Source of the DNA: Desulfurobacterium sp. TC5-1
GTDB taxonomy: Bacteria > Aquificota > Aquificia > Desulfurobacteriales > Desulfurobacteriaceae
NCBI RefSeq assembly: GCF_000421485.1
Contig: NZ_ATXC01000001.1
Location: forward strand, 1,109,087-1,173,086
Direction: 5' to 3'
Length of the DNA stretch: 64,000 nucleotides
A program made the translations under genes and the position numbers. Every line of letters starts with the position of its first letter. The first letter of the stretch is position 1. The notes beneath the pieces were generated by a model, which did not search any database, was not told the origin of the DNA, and saw only the letters and a list, made by a program, of their open reading frames with translations. Shown here in pieces: positions 1 through 9,041 of the stretch.

Positions 1-951
1 AAGAACGGTTTTTACCGCAATCTTATCCGGAAAACTTGCGAAATTTTTGTAAAGCACTGAAACTAAAATGTCTTTTATCTTTGAATTAATTTTTGCATAT
101 AGAGCATTTTTGCTTGATGTTTCAAGGTTTATCTCGCCGCCAGCTGTAAAAGATGTGGAAAATAGGGAAAATCCTTTTAAGCCTGTTTGGAATCCAAGTA
201 TATAGGATGAATCGTCCGTGTAGATATAATAGGGGCTCAGAGTAATTGTTTTATCATCTGATTTTCTTTCATAAAAGGGAGATAAAGAAATGTAGTCTAA
301 AAATCTATTGTCTCTGTTTATCTGATAAGATACGAATGTTTTTACTCCCCATGAGGAATTCCTGGAAATTGCCGAATATTTAAAGCCTGTGTTAATCATC
401 CAGCCACCGAACGTCTCCTTGAATTCATCCTCCGGTATAAACAGAGGGTTTGAGTCATATTGTATGGTAGAAAATACTTTTACAGTTTTTACAGGCAGTC
501 CTGTTTTCAGTTTTAGTTCCGGATTTTTAATTTGTTCAGCTATTGACTTTGCCGTTTCATTTTTATTAAGTGCCCTGTAAGACAAAGCAGTCAGAAGTTT
601 TACTTCATCAGGAACATGCCTGCCGAGCTTTTTGTATATTTCTATAACTTTCTGATAGTTTCTTCTTGAAAAGTAGATTTCTGCTAAAATTTTCCCCGTT
701 TCGGGGAGGGGCTTTTTCTGGAAAGATAGCCGGAGAAGTCTTTCCCCTTTTTTGTAATTTCCGGTCATTAACATGGAAAATCCAAGATAAAGTAGCTCCT
801 CTGCTGAAAGTCTCTGCTCCGGAACATTTTGGAGAATTCCAATTATTTCATCGTAGTCTTGATTTTTAAACATATTTCCTAAATTTTCTGCTGGAAAAGC
901 GGTGCCTGTAAATACAATGAGAGATAGATATACCACTGCCAGTTTTTTCAT
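1..951 (-). CDS. TPR-containing outer-membrane beta-barrel-like protein, C-terminus cut by window edge
   Basis: An open frame of 317 codons runs from an ATG at 951 off the left edge without a stop. It begins with a signal peptide (MKKLAVVYLSLIVF, cleavage probably after AFPA). About residues 25-125 are helical and TPR-like, with spaced motifs such as LLYLGFSMLMTGNYKKG and AEIYFSRRNYQKVIEIY. From about residue 150 the sequence becomes alternating, aromatic-rich strands (IQYDSNPLF, NTGFKYSAI), as in outer-membrane barrels. TPR plus barrel recalls exopolysaccharide exporters or Slam-type assembly proteins, but the family cannot be fixed from the visible part. It is followed by 76 bases without a gene before the dnaB stop. 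Confidence 0.65.
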   Translation of the reverse strand, partial: MKKLAVVYLSLIVFTGTAFPAENLGNMFKNQDYDEIIGILQNVPEQRLSAEELLYLGFSMLMTGNYKKGERLLRLSFQKKPLPETGKILAEIYFSRRNYQKVIEIYKKLGRHVPDEVKLLTALSYRALNKNETAKSIAEQIKNPELKLKTGLPVKTVKVFSTIQYDSNPLFIPEDEFKETFGGWMINTGFKYSAISRNSSWGVKTFVSYQINRDNRFLDYISLSPFYERKSDDKTITLSPYYIYTDDSSYILGFQTGLKGFSLFSTSFTAGGEINLETSSKNALYAKINSKIKDILVSVLYKNFASFPDKIAVKTVL

Positions 952-1027
952 TAAATCCCCGTAGATGTTTTAATTAAAATTTATAATCATACAAACAGAA
1001 TATCAAGTTGGTTTAATTAAATTGAAT

Positions 1028-2479
1028 TCAAAATTCGAACCCGTAATCTTCATCCCCTTCATCAAATGTAAAGTCAGGCGGTGAGGAAGGTTTTGACTCC
1101 TCCATTATTATTGGCGGTTCTTCTTCAAGGTTCTCTTCTTCACTTTTTATAAGTTCTGTTTCTTTCAGGTTTTCAAACCTTGTAAGATCTTTTATAAAGG
1201 AAAGAGTTATCGTTCCGGTAGGACCGTTTCTCTGTTTTGCTATGATGATTTCTGCTATTCCCCTCTCTTCTGGCGGTGGATCTTTTTTGTAGACTTCCGG
1301 CCGGTGGATGAACATTACGACATCCGCATCCTGCTCTATTGAACCACTTTCTCTCAAATCTGCAAGCTGGGGTCTTTTGTCTGAACGGTGTTCAACCTGA
1401 CGGGACAGCTGGGATAGTGCTATTACAGGTATGTTCAGCTCTTTTGCCAGTCCTTTAAGGGAGCGGGAGATTTCAGATACTTCCTGTTGTCTATTTTCCG
1501 TTTTTCTTATTCCCCTCATAAGCTGAAGGTAGTCAACGATTATAAGATCGACGCTTTTTTCACTTTTAAGTCTTCTTGCTTTTGCCCTCATCTCAAGGAC
1601 GGATATGCCTGGTGTGTCGTCGATGTAGATGGGTGCTTCCCTTACTGTGTCTGCCGCTTCTATAAGTCTGTCAAGTTCCTGTGAGGACAGGAATCCAGAA
1701 CGGATTTTGTGAAGTGGAACGCCAGAGGCCTGGGCTAAAAGTCTTGTTATTAACTGCTCTTTTGACATTTCAAGTGAGAAAACGGCTACGCTTTTTCCCC
1801 TTTCAACAGCTACATTGTAGGCTATGGATAGGGCAAAGGCTGTTTTTCCCATAGATGGCCTTGCCGCTATAATTATCAGGTCTGAGTCTTGAAGTCCTGA
1901 AGTTTTGGTGTCGAGATCAGAAAAACCGGTTGGAATGCCGGTAACCATTTCTCTTTTAACGGCGAGTTCTTCTATTTCCTCAATAACTTTTGGGACGATT
2001 TCCGACACAGGAACTAATGTGTTTGTTACTCTTTCTTCAGAGAGGGCGAAAACCTTCTTCTCTATGTCATCTATCAGCACGTCCGGGTCAGGTGTTTCTT
2101 CTATCTTTTTTGGAATTTCTTCTGTGATATCAATAATCTTTCTCAAGAGGGCTTTATCTTTAACTATTTTACAGGCAGATTCAAACTTCTCATAGTTGTC
2201 AAGGGCAAATTCTAACATGTACGAGAGGTATTCTTCGCCGCCAACATTTTCAAGTAAGCCCCTCTTTTCGAGTTCATCTTTGTAGAAAATTTCATTCAAC
2301 TGATTTTCTGTGTATCCTTCTGCCAAAAGCATCTTGAGAAACTTGAAGAACTGTTTATGTTCTTTTTTGAAGAAATCTTCTGGATTTAAAAGTTCTACCG
2401 CCCTGAAAGCAAATGAAGGCTGAATAATTACTGTTCCGAGAACTTTCAGTTCGGCTTCTATGTCAAAGGGTTTCATCAT
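1028..2479 (-). CDS. dnaB: Replicative DNA helicase DnaB
   Basis: Hexameric 5'-3' helicase that unwinds DNA at the replication fork and recruits primase. The 483 residues match the usual DnaB length. The N-terminal helical domain covers about 1-150 and the RecA-like C-terminal domain starts near 180. Walker A is at about 206-213 (ARPSMGKT), with a downstream Walker B-like DLIIVDYLQLM and the DnaB-specific LKGLAKELNIPVIALSQLSR. An acidic, proline-containing tail ends in GYGFEF-like residues. Two ATGs stand in tandem at the start; the second (2476) has the better spacing from GAGGT. It lies 18 bases downstream of trpE and is probably co-transcribed with it. Confidence 0.95.
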   Translation of the reverse strand: MMKPFDIEAELKVLGTVIIQPSFAFRAVELLNPEDFFKKEHKQFFKFLKMLLAEGYTENQLNEIFYKDELEKRGLLENVGGEEYLSYMLEFALDNYEKFESACKIVKDKALLRKIIDITEEIPKKIEETPDPDVLIDDIEKKVFALSEERVTNTLVPVSEIVPKVIEEIEELAVKREMVTGIPTGFSDLDTKTSGLQDSDLIIIAARPSMGKTAFALSIAYNVAVERGKSVAVFSLEMSKEQLITRLLAQASGVPLHKIRSGFLSSQELDRLIEAADTVREAPIYIDDTPGISVLEMRAKARRLKSEKSVDLIIVDYLQLMRGIRKTENRQQEVSEISRSLKGLAKELNIPVIALSQLSRQVEHRSDKRPQLADLRESGSIEQDADVVMFIHRPEVYKKDPPPEERGIAEIIIAKQRNGPTGTITLSFIKDLTRFENLKETELIKSEEENLEEEPPIIMEESKPSSPPDFTFDEGDEDYGFEF

Positions 2480-2497
2480 TTACCTCTTATTAAAGTG

Positions 2498-3994
2498 TCA
2501 GTCATGAAATTTAAGTCCTTTTTCGGCGAACTCAACGGCTTTGAATACTGCTCTTGCCTTGTTCAGAGTTTCCTTCACCTCAAGTTCCGGTTTTGAGTCT
2601 GCGACAATTCCGGCACCTGCCTGAACGTAAACCTTGTCCTTTCTAACGATAGCAGTTCTTATTGCTATTGCGGTATCCATGTTTCCGTCAAAGGAGAAAT
2701 ACCCTACGGCTCCTGCGTAAACACCCCTTTTCGAAGGTTCCATCTCTTCAATGATTTCCATTGCACGAACCTTTGGTGCGCCTGATACTGTTCCTGCCGG
2801 AAAGCACGCTTTCAGGACGTCAAACGCATCAAAACCTTTTTTAAGCTTTCCCACGACATTTGAAACAATGTGCATAACGTGGGAGTATCTCTCTATGATC
2901 ATAAGGTCTGTTACCTTTACGGTTCCATTTTCTGCTACTCTACCAACGTCGTTTCTTGCAAGATCAACTAACATAATGTGTTCCGCCTTTTCCTTTTCGT
3001 CGGATAAGAGCTCCCTTTCCATTGCAAGATCTTCTTCTTCTGTCTTTCCCCTGCGCCTTGTACCGGCTATCGGCCTTGTTTCAATTTTTCCGTCTGTCAA
3101 TCTTACCAATACCTCTGGTGATGCACCTACGATTTGGAAATCGTTATAGTCAAGCAGATACATGTAAGGAGATGGGTTGATGAACCTTAAAGCCCTATAG
3201 AGGGTGATGGCATCGCTTTTAAAAGGTTTTTCAAACCGTCTTGATAAAACCACCTGTATGATGTCGCCGGCTCTTATGTACTCTTTTGCCCTTTCAACGG
3301 CTTTTACAAAGTCTGAGTCGGAGAAGTTCACCTTCCACTCTTCACTTGGAGCTATTGCTTTGTTAACAAGTTTTTCCGGGGTGTTTTCAGAGAGGTTGTT
3401 TTCTATCTCTTCGATGGATGATACAGCTTCTTCGTATATTTCCTCTATTGGAGAATAATCCCTTTCTATTATGTATCCTATTATTTTTATGGTTTTTGAA
3501 ACGTTATCGAAAATTATTAAATTTCTTGGTATTGAAAAGACCATATCATACAGCATGGAGTCTTCTTTGTCTCTTTTAGAAAAACCTGCCACTCTTGGTT
3601 CAAAGAACTTAACGGTATCGTAACCTAAGTAACCAAAAAAACCACCCCACATTCTGGGTAAGTTTTCGTCTTTAAAAGGTCTGTACCTTCTAAACTCTTC
3701 TCTCAAGATTTCTAAAGGGTCGGTTTCTATCTCTATTACTTCTATTCTTCCATTACGGTTTATCTCAACAAACCGTTCCTTGCTCTTAACAGTTATCAAG
3801 TTTCCAATGCCTATGATGGAATATCTTCCCCACTTTTCCCCACCTTCTACACTTTCAAGCAGTATGCTGGCACCTATATTTTTGAGCTTTACAAAAGCAG
3901 ATAATGGTGTTTCAAAATCTGCTACAATCTCTCTGTATACAGGTATAAGGTTGAAGCCTCTTGCTGCAATCTCTTTTACGTCTTCCAATTTCAT
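2498..3994 (-). CDS. trpE: Anthranilate synthase component I
   Basis: Converts chorismate plus glutamine-derived ammonia to anthranilate, the first step of tryptophan synthesis, together with TrpG. At 498 residues it has normal length. The N-terminal regulatory/anthranilate synthase I domain is followed by the chorismate-binding domain, with signatures ETRPIAGTRRRG, LVDLARNDVGR, FPAGTVSGAPKVRAMEIIEE and QAGAGIVADS. Start ATG is preceded by GGAG. No trpG is adjacent, and trpA lies 26 kb away on the other strand, so trp genes are dispersed here. PabB is a paralogue, but length and N-terminal domain favour TrpE. Confidence 0.9.
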   Translation of the reverse strand: MKLEDVKEIAARGFNLIPVYREIVADFETPLSAFVKLKNIGASILLESVEGGEKWGRYSIIGIGNLITVKSKERFVEINRNGRIEVIEIETDPLEILREEFRRYRPFKDENLPRMWGGFFGYLGYDTVKFFEPRVAGFSKRDKEDSMLYDMVFSIPRNLIIFDNVSKTIKIIGYIIERDYSPIEEIYEEAVSSIEEIENNLSENTPEKLVNKAIAPSEEWKVNFSDSDFVKAVERAKEYIRAGDIIQVVLSRRFEKPFKSDAITLYRALRFINPSPYMYLLDYNDFQIVGASPEVLVRLTDGKIETRPIAGTRRRGKTEEEDLAMERELLSDEKEKAEHIMLVDLARNDVGRVAENGTVKVTDLMIIERYSHVMHIVSNVVGKLKKGFDAFDVLKACFPAGTVSGAPKVRAMEIIEEMEPSKRGVYAGAVGYFSFDGNMDTAIAIRTAIVRKDKVYVQAGAGIVADSKPELEVKETLNKARAVFKAVEFAEKGLKFHD

Positions 3995-4121
3995 CCGTTT
4001 TCTCCACAGATAGTTGTAAGATAGAATTATAACCCTTAAAGAACCTAAAATGTTGTTTTAACGGTTTATGTATAATTAAACTCTGAAATTCTAAACCTTT
4101 TTTCTTTCAGGGGTTGATGTA

Positions 4122-4685
4122 ATGAAAGACGCTATTTTAAAGGCCGCTGATAAGGTTTTCTCTACTTTTGGCTATCATGAGGCAAAAGTTGCTATGATTG
4201 CCCACGAAGCAGGTGTAGCCGTTGGAACTATATACAGATTTTTCAGTGGTAAGGATGAACTTTACAGGGAAGTCGTCAGGATGAAACTTTTTGAAATGGA
4301 AAGGCGCATCGTTAATGCTATCTCGGATAAACCGCCTCTTGATGCTCTGAGAGCTTATATTCACGAAGCTTTTACCTTCTTCGAAGAGAACAAGGAGTTT
4401 TTTAAGTTTTTTCTTCGAGATGTCGGGACGTTTTCGGTCGCTGACCTTGAAAAGTTCGGTCTGTCGTCATGGTACGACAATTTTATAAACAAGCTTACAA
4501 AGATGATAGATAGGGGAAAGCAGGAAGGAATTTTTAAGGATTTTGACAGTAAAATCGTAATGCTTTTCTTGTCCGGTGCGGTTAAGAATCTTGTATATTC
4601 TGAAGCCAAAGGCAGAATAAGGCAAAATATAGATTCAATAGAGGAAACCATATTTAAGATAATTACGGAAGGAATTAAGAAATGA
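4122..4685 (+). CDS. TetR/AcrR-family transcriptional regulator
   Basis: A 187-residue one-component regulator. The N-terminal helix-turn-helix occupies about residues 1-50: ILKAADKVFSTFGYHEAKV, then the recognition helix region GVAVGTIYRFFSGKDELY, a classic TetR pattern. The C-terminal about 130 residues form the helical ligand-binding/dimer domain. It is divergent from trpE, with about 127 bases between them. Its stop overlaps the start of the next small gene (ATGA), so that gene is a likely co-transcribed partner. The ligand and target are not visible from sequence. Confidence 0.88.
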   Translation: MKDAILKAADKVFSTFGYHEAKVAMIAHEAGVAVGTIYRFFSGKDELYREVVRMKLFEMERRIVNAISDKPPLDALRAYIHEAFTFFEENKEFFKFFLRDVGTFSVADLEKFGLSSWYDNFINKLTKMIDRGKQEGIFKDFDSKIVMLFLSGAVKNLVYSEAKGRIRQNIDSIEETIFKIITEGIKK

Positions 4686-4918
4686 AAAGGAGAAATACCA
4701 TTAAAAAACGATTTTTATTTGCGGCAATTGCTGCTGCTCTTTCGCCTTATGCCTTTGCAGGAAAAGGCTCTAAAAGTGGCTCCGGGAGCGGCAAAAGCAT
4801 AATGATTCAAAATCATGGTGAGGAGCATAAAATCCGGCGGAGGACAAGGGCAGGCAACTGTACGGGAATAGTTAACGCGACAATGAACGAAACAATAATG
4901 AAAATCCATCATCAGTGA
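4682..4918 (+). CDS. Small secreted Gly/Ser/Lys-rich protein of unknown function
   Basis: A 78-residue frame whose ATG overlaps the TetR stop by four bases. It begins with a clear signal peptide: basic MKRRNTIKKR, hydrophobic FLFAAIAAAL, then SPYAFA cleavage site. The mature part starts with a low-complexity GKGSKSGSGSGKS stretch and ends in an unremarkable basic tail. I do not recognise a family. From about 4885 a different plus frame stays open to 4970 with Asn/Glu-rich then hydrophobic residues, so the gene's 3' half may be frameshifted or simply short. Existence is supported by the signal peptide and translational coupling. Confidence 0.5.
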   Translation: MKRRNTIKKRFLFAAIAAALSPYAFAGKGSKSGSGSGKSIMIQNHGEEHKIRRRTRAGNCTGIVNATMNETIMKIHHQ

Positions 4919-5011
4919 AAAGTTTTGGCCATGCCAGTTGGAATGGGATTTCCGCCTTTTTATTTATCCTTTAGCGTATAATACAGCTAACACTTTATCA
5001 GGGCGGTTGTC

Positions 5012-5605
5012 ATGATAAGTTCCACTAACATTAAACTCAAAGTTCAGAAAATGCTAAAGCCTCTTGCAGAAGCTTTTGATACGGTTGGCGTTACGCCGAA
5101 TATCCTGACTGTGATGGGTTTTTTTCTCTCTCTGATTAGTGCTCTTCTTATATACAGGAGAATGTTTGCCATTGCCGGCTTTGTTTTTCTTTTCGCCGGA
5201 GCATGTGATATGTTAGACGGCATTCTCGCACGGGTTAAAGGAAGAGTTACAAAAGCAGGTGCTTTTATGGATTCTTTCTTCGACAGGTACGCTGACTTCT
5301 TTCCCCTTGCAGCTTTTGTTATTCTTTCTATTGATAGACGGGATGTAACTATGGCCGTTTTAGGATTGCTCTCTATTGTTGGTTCCTTTGCTACCAGCTA
5401 TGCCAAAGCGAAGGCAGAATCTTTAGGTATCGAGTGTAAAGTGGGATTAATAGAAAGGCCGGAAAGATTTTTTATTATTCTTTTTGCTCTGTTTACAGGG
5501 TTTATCAGTGAGATGCTTCTATTTCTTGCCATATTTTCAAACTTTACCGCCTTTCAGAGATTCTTCTACACAATTAAAGCCTTAAAGAGAGAGTCCCAAA
5601 ATTGA
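5012..5605 (+). CDS. CDP-alcohol phosphatidyltransferase family enzyme
   Basis: Integral membrane enzyme transferring a phosphatidyl group from a CDP-lipid to an alcohol in phospholipid head-group synthesis. The family signature D-x2-DG-x2-AR-x8-G-x3-D-x3-D is present at about residues 67-97 (DMLDGILAR then GAFMDSFFDRYAD). Five or six hydrophobic segments span the 197 residues. The alcohol acceptor (glycerol phosphate, inositol phosphate or other) cannot be decided from sequence. A TATAAT at 4977-4982 lies just upstream. The stop overlaps the mltG TTG start by four bases, beginning a tightly packed run to tlyA. Confidence 0.85.
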   Translation: MISSTNIKLKVQKMLKPLAEAFDTVGVTPNILTVMGFFLSLISALLIYRRMFAIAGFVFLFAGACDMLDGILARVKGRVTKAGAFMDSFFDRYADFFPLAAFVILSIDRRDVTMAVLGLLSIVGSFATSYAKAKAESLGIECKVGLIERPERFFIILFALFTGFISEMLLFLAIFSNFTAFQRFFYTIKALKRESQN

Positions 5606-6612
5606 AGAGATATTTGTTTATTGCAGTATGTTTAATTCTTGCTATTTTTATGCTTAAATCAATCCTATTTTTTGCATACAATAGAAAAATAAATACACGA
5701 TTTTACGTTGACAGGGGAGAATCTACCAACGAGGTTATTGTTAAATTATCCCGAAGTGGCATTATAAAATCAGCATTTTTATCTAAATTTTATGCGAAAT
5801 TTAAAAAGATTAAAGTTAAAGCTGGGGAATACTCTATAAATGGAATTTATTCAGATAAAGACATTTTAGACATTCTTTCAAAAGGTCAGGTCCACTATGC
5901 GAAGTTTGTCATACCTGAAGGTTATAATCTTTTTGATGTGGCAGCCGTCGTAGAGGCTTCTTTTCGTAACTGCAAAAAGGAAAGTTTTTTAAAACTTGCC
6001 TTCAATGCTACGTTTGTCCATTCTAAAGGTTTTAATTCCACATCTTTAGAAGGTTTTCTCTTTCCGGATACCTATCTTGTGAGTGATGACGCTTTCTGTA
6101 AAGATGTTATCGATGCAATGGTTGAAAATTTCAAGAGGAAGACGAATCCTCTGTTTAGAGATTACAAACCACCCCCCGTTGTTGAAAAGGCACTGGGTAG
6201 CGTTGACATAAAGAAACTAATAACGGTAGCTTCAATTGTTGAAAAGGAGACTTCCGTTAGGTCAGAAAAACCGATAATAGCAGGCATCATTTATAAAAGA
6301 CTCATAAGAAAAATGCCTCTTCAGTGTGACCCGACAGTTATCTATGCTTACAGATTAAAAGGGATTTTAAAAAGGGAATTAAAAGGGAAGGATATAGAGA
6401 AGATAAAGTCACCCTACAATACCTATTTTAGAAAAGGTTTACCACCAACACCTATATGTAATCCAGGTATCGATTCTATAAAAGCTGCCATGTATCCTGC
6501 AAATACACCGTTCCTTTACTTTTTTGCAGTGGACGGGAAACATATATTTTCAAAAACATATAAGGAACATCTTGCGAAAATGAGAAAGTATTACAATAGA
6601 CATGTAAGGTAG
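5602..6612 (+). CDS. mltG: Endolytic murein transglycosylase MltG (YceG family)
   Basis: Membrane-anchored lytic transglycosylase thought to release nascent peptidoglycan strands. 336 residues: an N-terminal membrane helix (YLFIAVCLILAIFMLKSILFF), a LysM-like region, and the YceG catalytic domain with GYNLFDVA, GFLFPDTY, the catalytic-glutamate motif ASIVEKETS near residue 214, and the terminal SPYNTY and NPGIDSIKAA motifs. The start is TTG overlapping the preceding TGA. Length and motifs are typical of the family. Confidence 0.92.
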   Translation: MKRYLFIAVCLILAIFMLKSILFFAYNRKINTRFYVDRGESTNEVIVKLSRSGIIKSAFLSKFYAKFKKIKVKAGEYSINGIYSDKDILDILSKGQVHYAKFVIPEGYNLFDVAAVVEASFRNCKKESFLKLAFNATFVHSKGFNSTSLEGFLFPDTYLVSDDAFCKDVIDAMVENFKRKTNPLFRDYKPPPVVEKALGSVDIKKLITVASIVEKETSVRSEKPIIAGIIYKRLIRKMPLQCDPTVIYAYRLKGILKRELKGKDIEKIKSPYNTYFRKGLPPTPICNPGIDSIKAAMYPANTPFLYFFAVDGKHIFSKTYKEHLAKMRKYYNRHVR

Positions 6613-6626
6613 TTTCTGGAGGAGAC

Positions 6627-7781
6627 TTGAAGAAAAAGAGGCGTTATGTAATAAGTGATACAGGTGAACGATATCCCTTTTCTCGGGGTGTTTTAGTCAA
6701 GTCTCTTATGAAACTGGGGCTTTCCATAGATGATTCCTACAAGGTTGCAGATAGAGTTGCTAAAACTTTTAAAGACGAGATAACACTTAAAGAACTTTCA
6801 AAGAGAGTTTATAAAGAGCTTAAGGAGTCCTATGGTAAAGAAATAGCAAAAAAGTACAAAAATTATCTTAAAAACAAAGAGATCTTAGTTGAAGAGGATA
6901 ACTGCAGAGCCTCAGTACCATTTTCAAAAGGTATTCTTGCCAACTCAATAAGGAGTGCCGGCCTTGACACCGCTGAAGCTTTCCAGATAGCTAAAAGCGT
7001 TGAAAAGGTTTTAAGACTTTCCGGAAAGCAGAGTGTTAAGCGTAAAGAGATAAGATCTCTCGTTGAAAGAATTTTGACCGAGAGATACGGTAAAGAGGTG
7101 GCGGCAAGGTACCTTGTATGGAGGAAACTTAAAAATCTGAAAAAACCGATAATTATTCTGATTTCTGGTGCCACCGGCGTCGGAAAGTCAAAACTTGCCG
7201 CAGAGCTTACAACGATTTTTGACATCAACAGGATGGTTTCTACCGATTCTGTTAGAGAAGTTATGAGAAAGATGATTTCAAAAGATCTTGTTCCTTCTAT
7301 TCACGTTTCAAGTTACGAGGCCGGTAAAGTCATTTACCGTTTCGGGGAAATGCCTAAAGAGGAAAAGATAATTTATGGTTATCTTGACCAGTCTGAGAAA
7401 GTATTGACAGGCGTTCAGGCTATTATTGATAGAGCCATAAAGGAAAATGTCAGTTTGATAGTTGAGGGCATTCACCTTATTCCCGGGGCTTTTAAAGAAT
7501 CTAAAGAAATTGAGAAGGCCCATATTGTTCCAATACTTCTCACCACACTTGATGAAGATATTCACAAAAGCCGGTTTAAGACCCGGGAAAAGATTTCTCA
7601 GAGAACGAGTAAAAAGTATTTAAAAAATTTTAAATCCATAAGGCTCATTCAGGACTACCTCTATAAGCTTGCAAAAGAAGAAGGAATCCCTATAATAGAC
7701 AACATAGACTTTGACCAGTCAAGGCAGAAGGCAATAGAGGTTATAACGGACAGACTACTCAAAGAGGTGGAAATATCATGA
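6627..7781 (+). CDS. 2-phosphoglycerate kinase with two N-terminal ATP-cone domains
   Basis: 384 residues. Two tandem ATP-cone-like repeats precede a P-loop kinase: repeat 1 at about 7-85 (DTGERYPFSRGVLVKSLMKLGL) and repeat 2 at about 92-165 (ASVPFSKGILANSI). The P-loop GATGVGKS is at 181-188, followed by STDSVREVMR and a C-terminal region like archaeal 2-phosphoglycerate kinases, which make 2,3-bisphosphoglycerate on the way to cyclic 2,3-diphosphoglycerate. ATP cones sense nucleotide in other enzymes, so allosteric control is an inference. Start is TTG after TGGAGGAG. It overlaps the fluC start by four bases. No cyclic-DPG synthetase is seen in the window. Confidence 0.75.
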   Translation: MKKKRRYVISDTGERYPFSRGVLVKSLMKLGLSIDDSYKVADRVAKTFKDEITLKELSKRVYKELKESYGKEIAKKYKNYLKNKEILVEEDNCRASVPFSKGILANSIRSAGLDTAEAFQIAKSVEKVLRLSGKQSVKRKEIRSLVERILTERYGKEVAARYLVWRKLKNLKKPIIILISGATGVGKSKLAAELTTIFDINRMVSTDSVREVMRKMISKDLVPSIHVSSYEAGKVIYRFGEMPKEEKIIYGYLDQSEKVLTGVQAIIDRAIKENVSLIVEGIHLIPGAFKESKEIEKAHIVPILLTTLDEDIHKSRFKTREKISQRTSKKYLKNFKSIRLIQDYLYKLAKEEGIPIIDNIDFDQSRQKAIEVITDRLLKEVEIS

Positions 7782-8155
7782 TATTTCTCTACGTTGGAAT
7801 TGGAGGATTTTTAGGGGCCATTTCAAGGTTTCTTATTGCTGGCTTTGTTCAGAAGCTTACCGGGAGCACATTTCCTTTCGGTACGCTTACAGTGAATGTT
7901 CTGGGGAGTTTTATCATCGGTATCCTTGCGATGCTGTTCAAAGATATCATTGCCCCTGAATGGAAGGGCCTTTTTATCACCGGTTTTTTAGGAGCTTTAA
8001 CCACATTCTCATCATTCAGCTATGAAACGGTTGCTCTTATTCAGGATGGCCTTGTTCTTCAGGGCATTATGAATATTGCTCTGAATGTATTTCTCTGCTT
8101 AACGGCAACAGTTACCGGCATGTATCTTTACACGAAATTCTTGAGAATGGTATGA
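7778..8155 (+). CDS. crcB: Fluoride ion channel FluC/CrcB
   Basis: Small membrane protein that exports fluoride passively as a dual-topology dimer. 125 residues with four hydrophobic helices. Family motifs are visible: GGFLGAISRF near the N-terminus, FPFGTLTVNVLGSFIIG (conserved Asn) and GFLGALTTFSSFSYE (Thr/Ser track and Phe box). ATGA overlap with the kinase upstream and with tlyA downstream places it in the 5.0-8.9 kb operon. No fluoride riboswitch is seen ahead of it, as expected for an internal gene. Confidence 0.93.
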   Translation: MIFLYVGIGGFLGAISRFLIAGFVQKLTGSTFPFGTLTVNVLGSFIIGILAMLFKDIIAPEWKGLFITGFLGALTTFSSFSYETVALIQDGLVLQGIMNIALNVFLCLTATVTGMYLYTKFLRMV

Positions 8156-8943
8156 AGAAAGAGAGACTGGATAGGGTTCTTGTTGACAGAGGATTTGTAA
8201 AAAGCAGGGAAAGAGCACGTGCCCTTATAATGGCAGGCAAGGTTTTAGTCGATGGTAATATTGTTGACAAAGCGGGAACAAAGATTTCTGTTGACGCGAA
8301 GATAGAACTGAAAGGTAAAGATATTCCTTACGTTTCAAGGGGTGGATTAAAATTAGAAACTGCCCTAAAAGCCTTTAACATAAAACCTGAAAACTGGGTT
8401 TGTCTGGATGTTGGTGCATCAACTGGTGGATTTACAGACTGCCTTTTGAAGCACGGTGCAAAAAAGGTTTATGCTGTTGATGTAGGTAAGGGTCAGCTTG
8501 ACTGGAAGTTGAGAAATGATGAAAGGGTTATTTCAATAGAACAGTTTAACGCGCGCTATTTAACAGACAAAGAGGTGCCTGAAAAGGTTGATCTGATAGT
8601 CATAGATGTTTCTTTTATCTCTTTAACTAAAATATTGCCTGTTGTTAAGCAGTTTTTGAAGGATGACGGGCGGATAGTTGCACTTATAAAGCCTCAGTTT
8701 GAACTATCCAAAAAAGAGGTGGACAGGGGAAGAGGCGTTATTAAGTCACCGCAACTTCACAGGAAAGCGATAGACAAGATAATTGCTTTTTCAAAGGAAG
8801 AAGGGCTTTATCCTGTTAATCTCGTTCTGTCTGAGCCGAGGGGTCCCAAGGGAAATAAGGAATTTTTAATTCTTTTAACCAGAAATCCTGAAGATGATTC
8901 TTTGACAGACGACCGGATTGAAGAAGAAATATTAAAGAGTTGA
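8152..8943 (+). CDS. tlyA: TlyA-family rRNA 2'-O-methyltransferase (S4 + FtsJ-like)
   Basis: Predicted SAM-dependent ribose methyltransferase of rRNA; the family was first named hemolysin. 263 residues: an N-terminal S4 RNA-binding domain at about 1-65 (RLDRVLVDRGFVKSRERARALI) followed by a Rossmann methyltransferase with SRGGLKLETAL, the SAM motif DVGASTGGFTDCLL, DVSFISL and ALIKPQFE. ATG overlaps the crcB stop. Length is that of the family. Confidence 0.9.
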   Translation: MKKERLDRVLVDRGFVKSRERARALIMAGKVLVDGNIVDKAGTKISVDAKIELKGKDIPYVSRGGLKLETALKAFNIKPENWVCLDVGASTGGFTDCLLKHGAKKVYAVDVGKGQLDWKLRNDERVISIEQFNARYLTDKEVPEKVDLIVIDVSFISLTKILPVVKQFLKDDGRIVALIKPQFELSKKEVDRGRGVIKSPQLHRKAIDKIIAFSKEEGLYPVNLVLSEPRGPKGNKEFLILLTRNPEDDSLTDDRIEEEILKS

Positions 8944-9041
8944 AATTTTATAAAAAAGTCACAAATTAAAGGCAAAAATTAAACTAAAAAAGGCGGGTTG
9001 TGATTTTAACTATTTCCGCCAAACAATTTTCAGGAGGAACA

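Noticed and set aside
1905-2195. Ser-rich frames antisense to dnaB, and similar frames antisense to smc, prfB, cysS and rho
   Set aside because: Ser/Phe/Leu-rich composition is typical of the reverse strand of Glu/Lys-rich genes; no ribosome sites.
4071-4076. TATAAT before the TetR gene as a full promoter
   Set aside because: No -35 at suitable spacing; could be chance in A/T-rich DNA.
9000-9041. GTG start for rnr 14 codons upstream
   Set aside because: ATG at 9042 has AGGAGG at ideal spacing and the extra residues are not protein-like.
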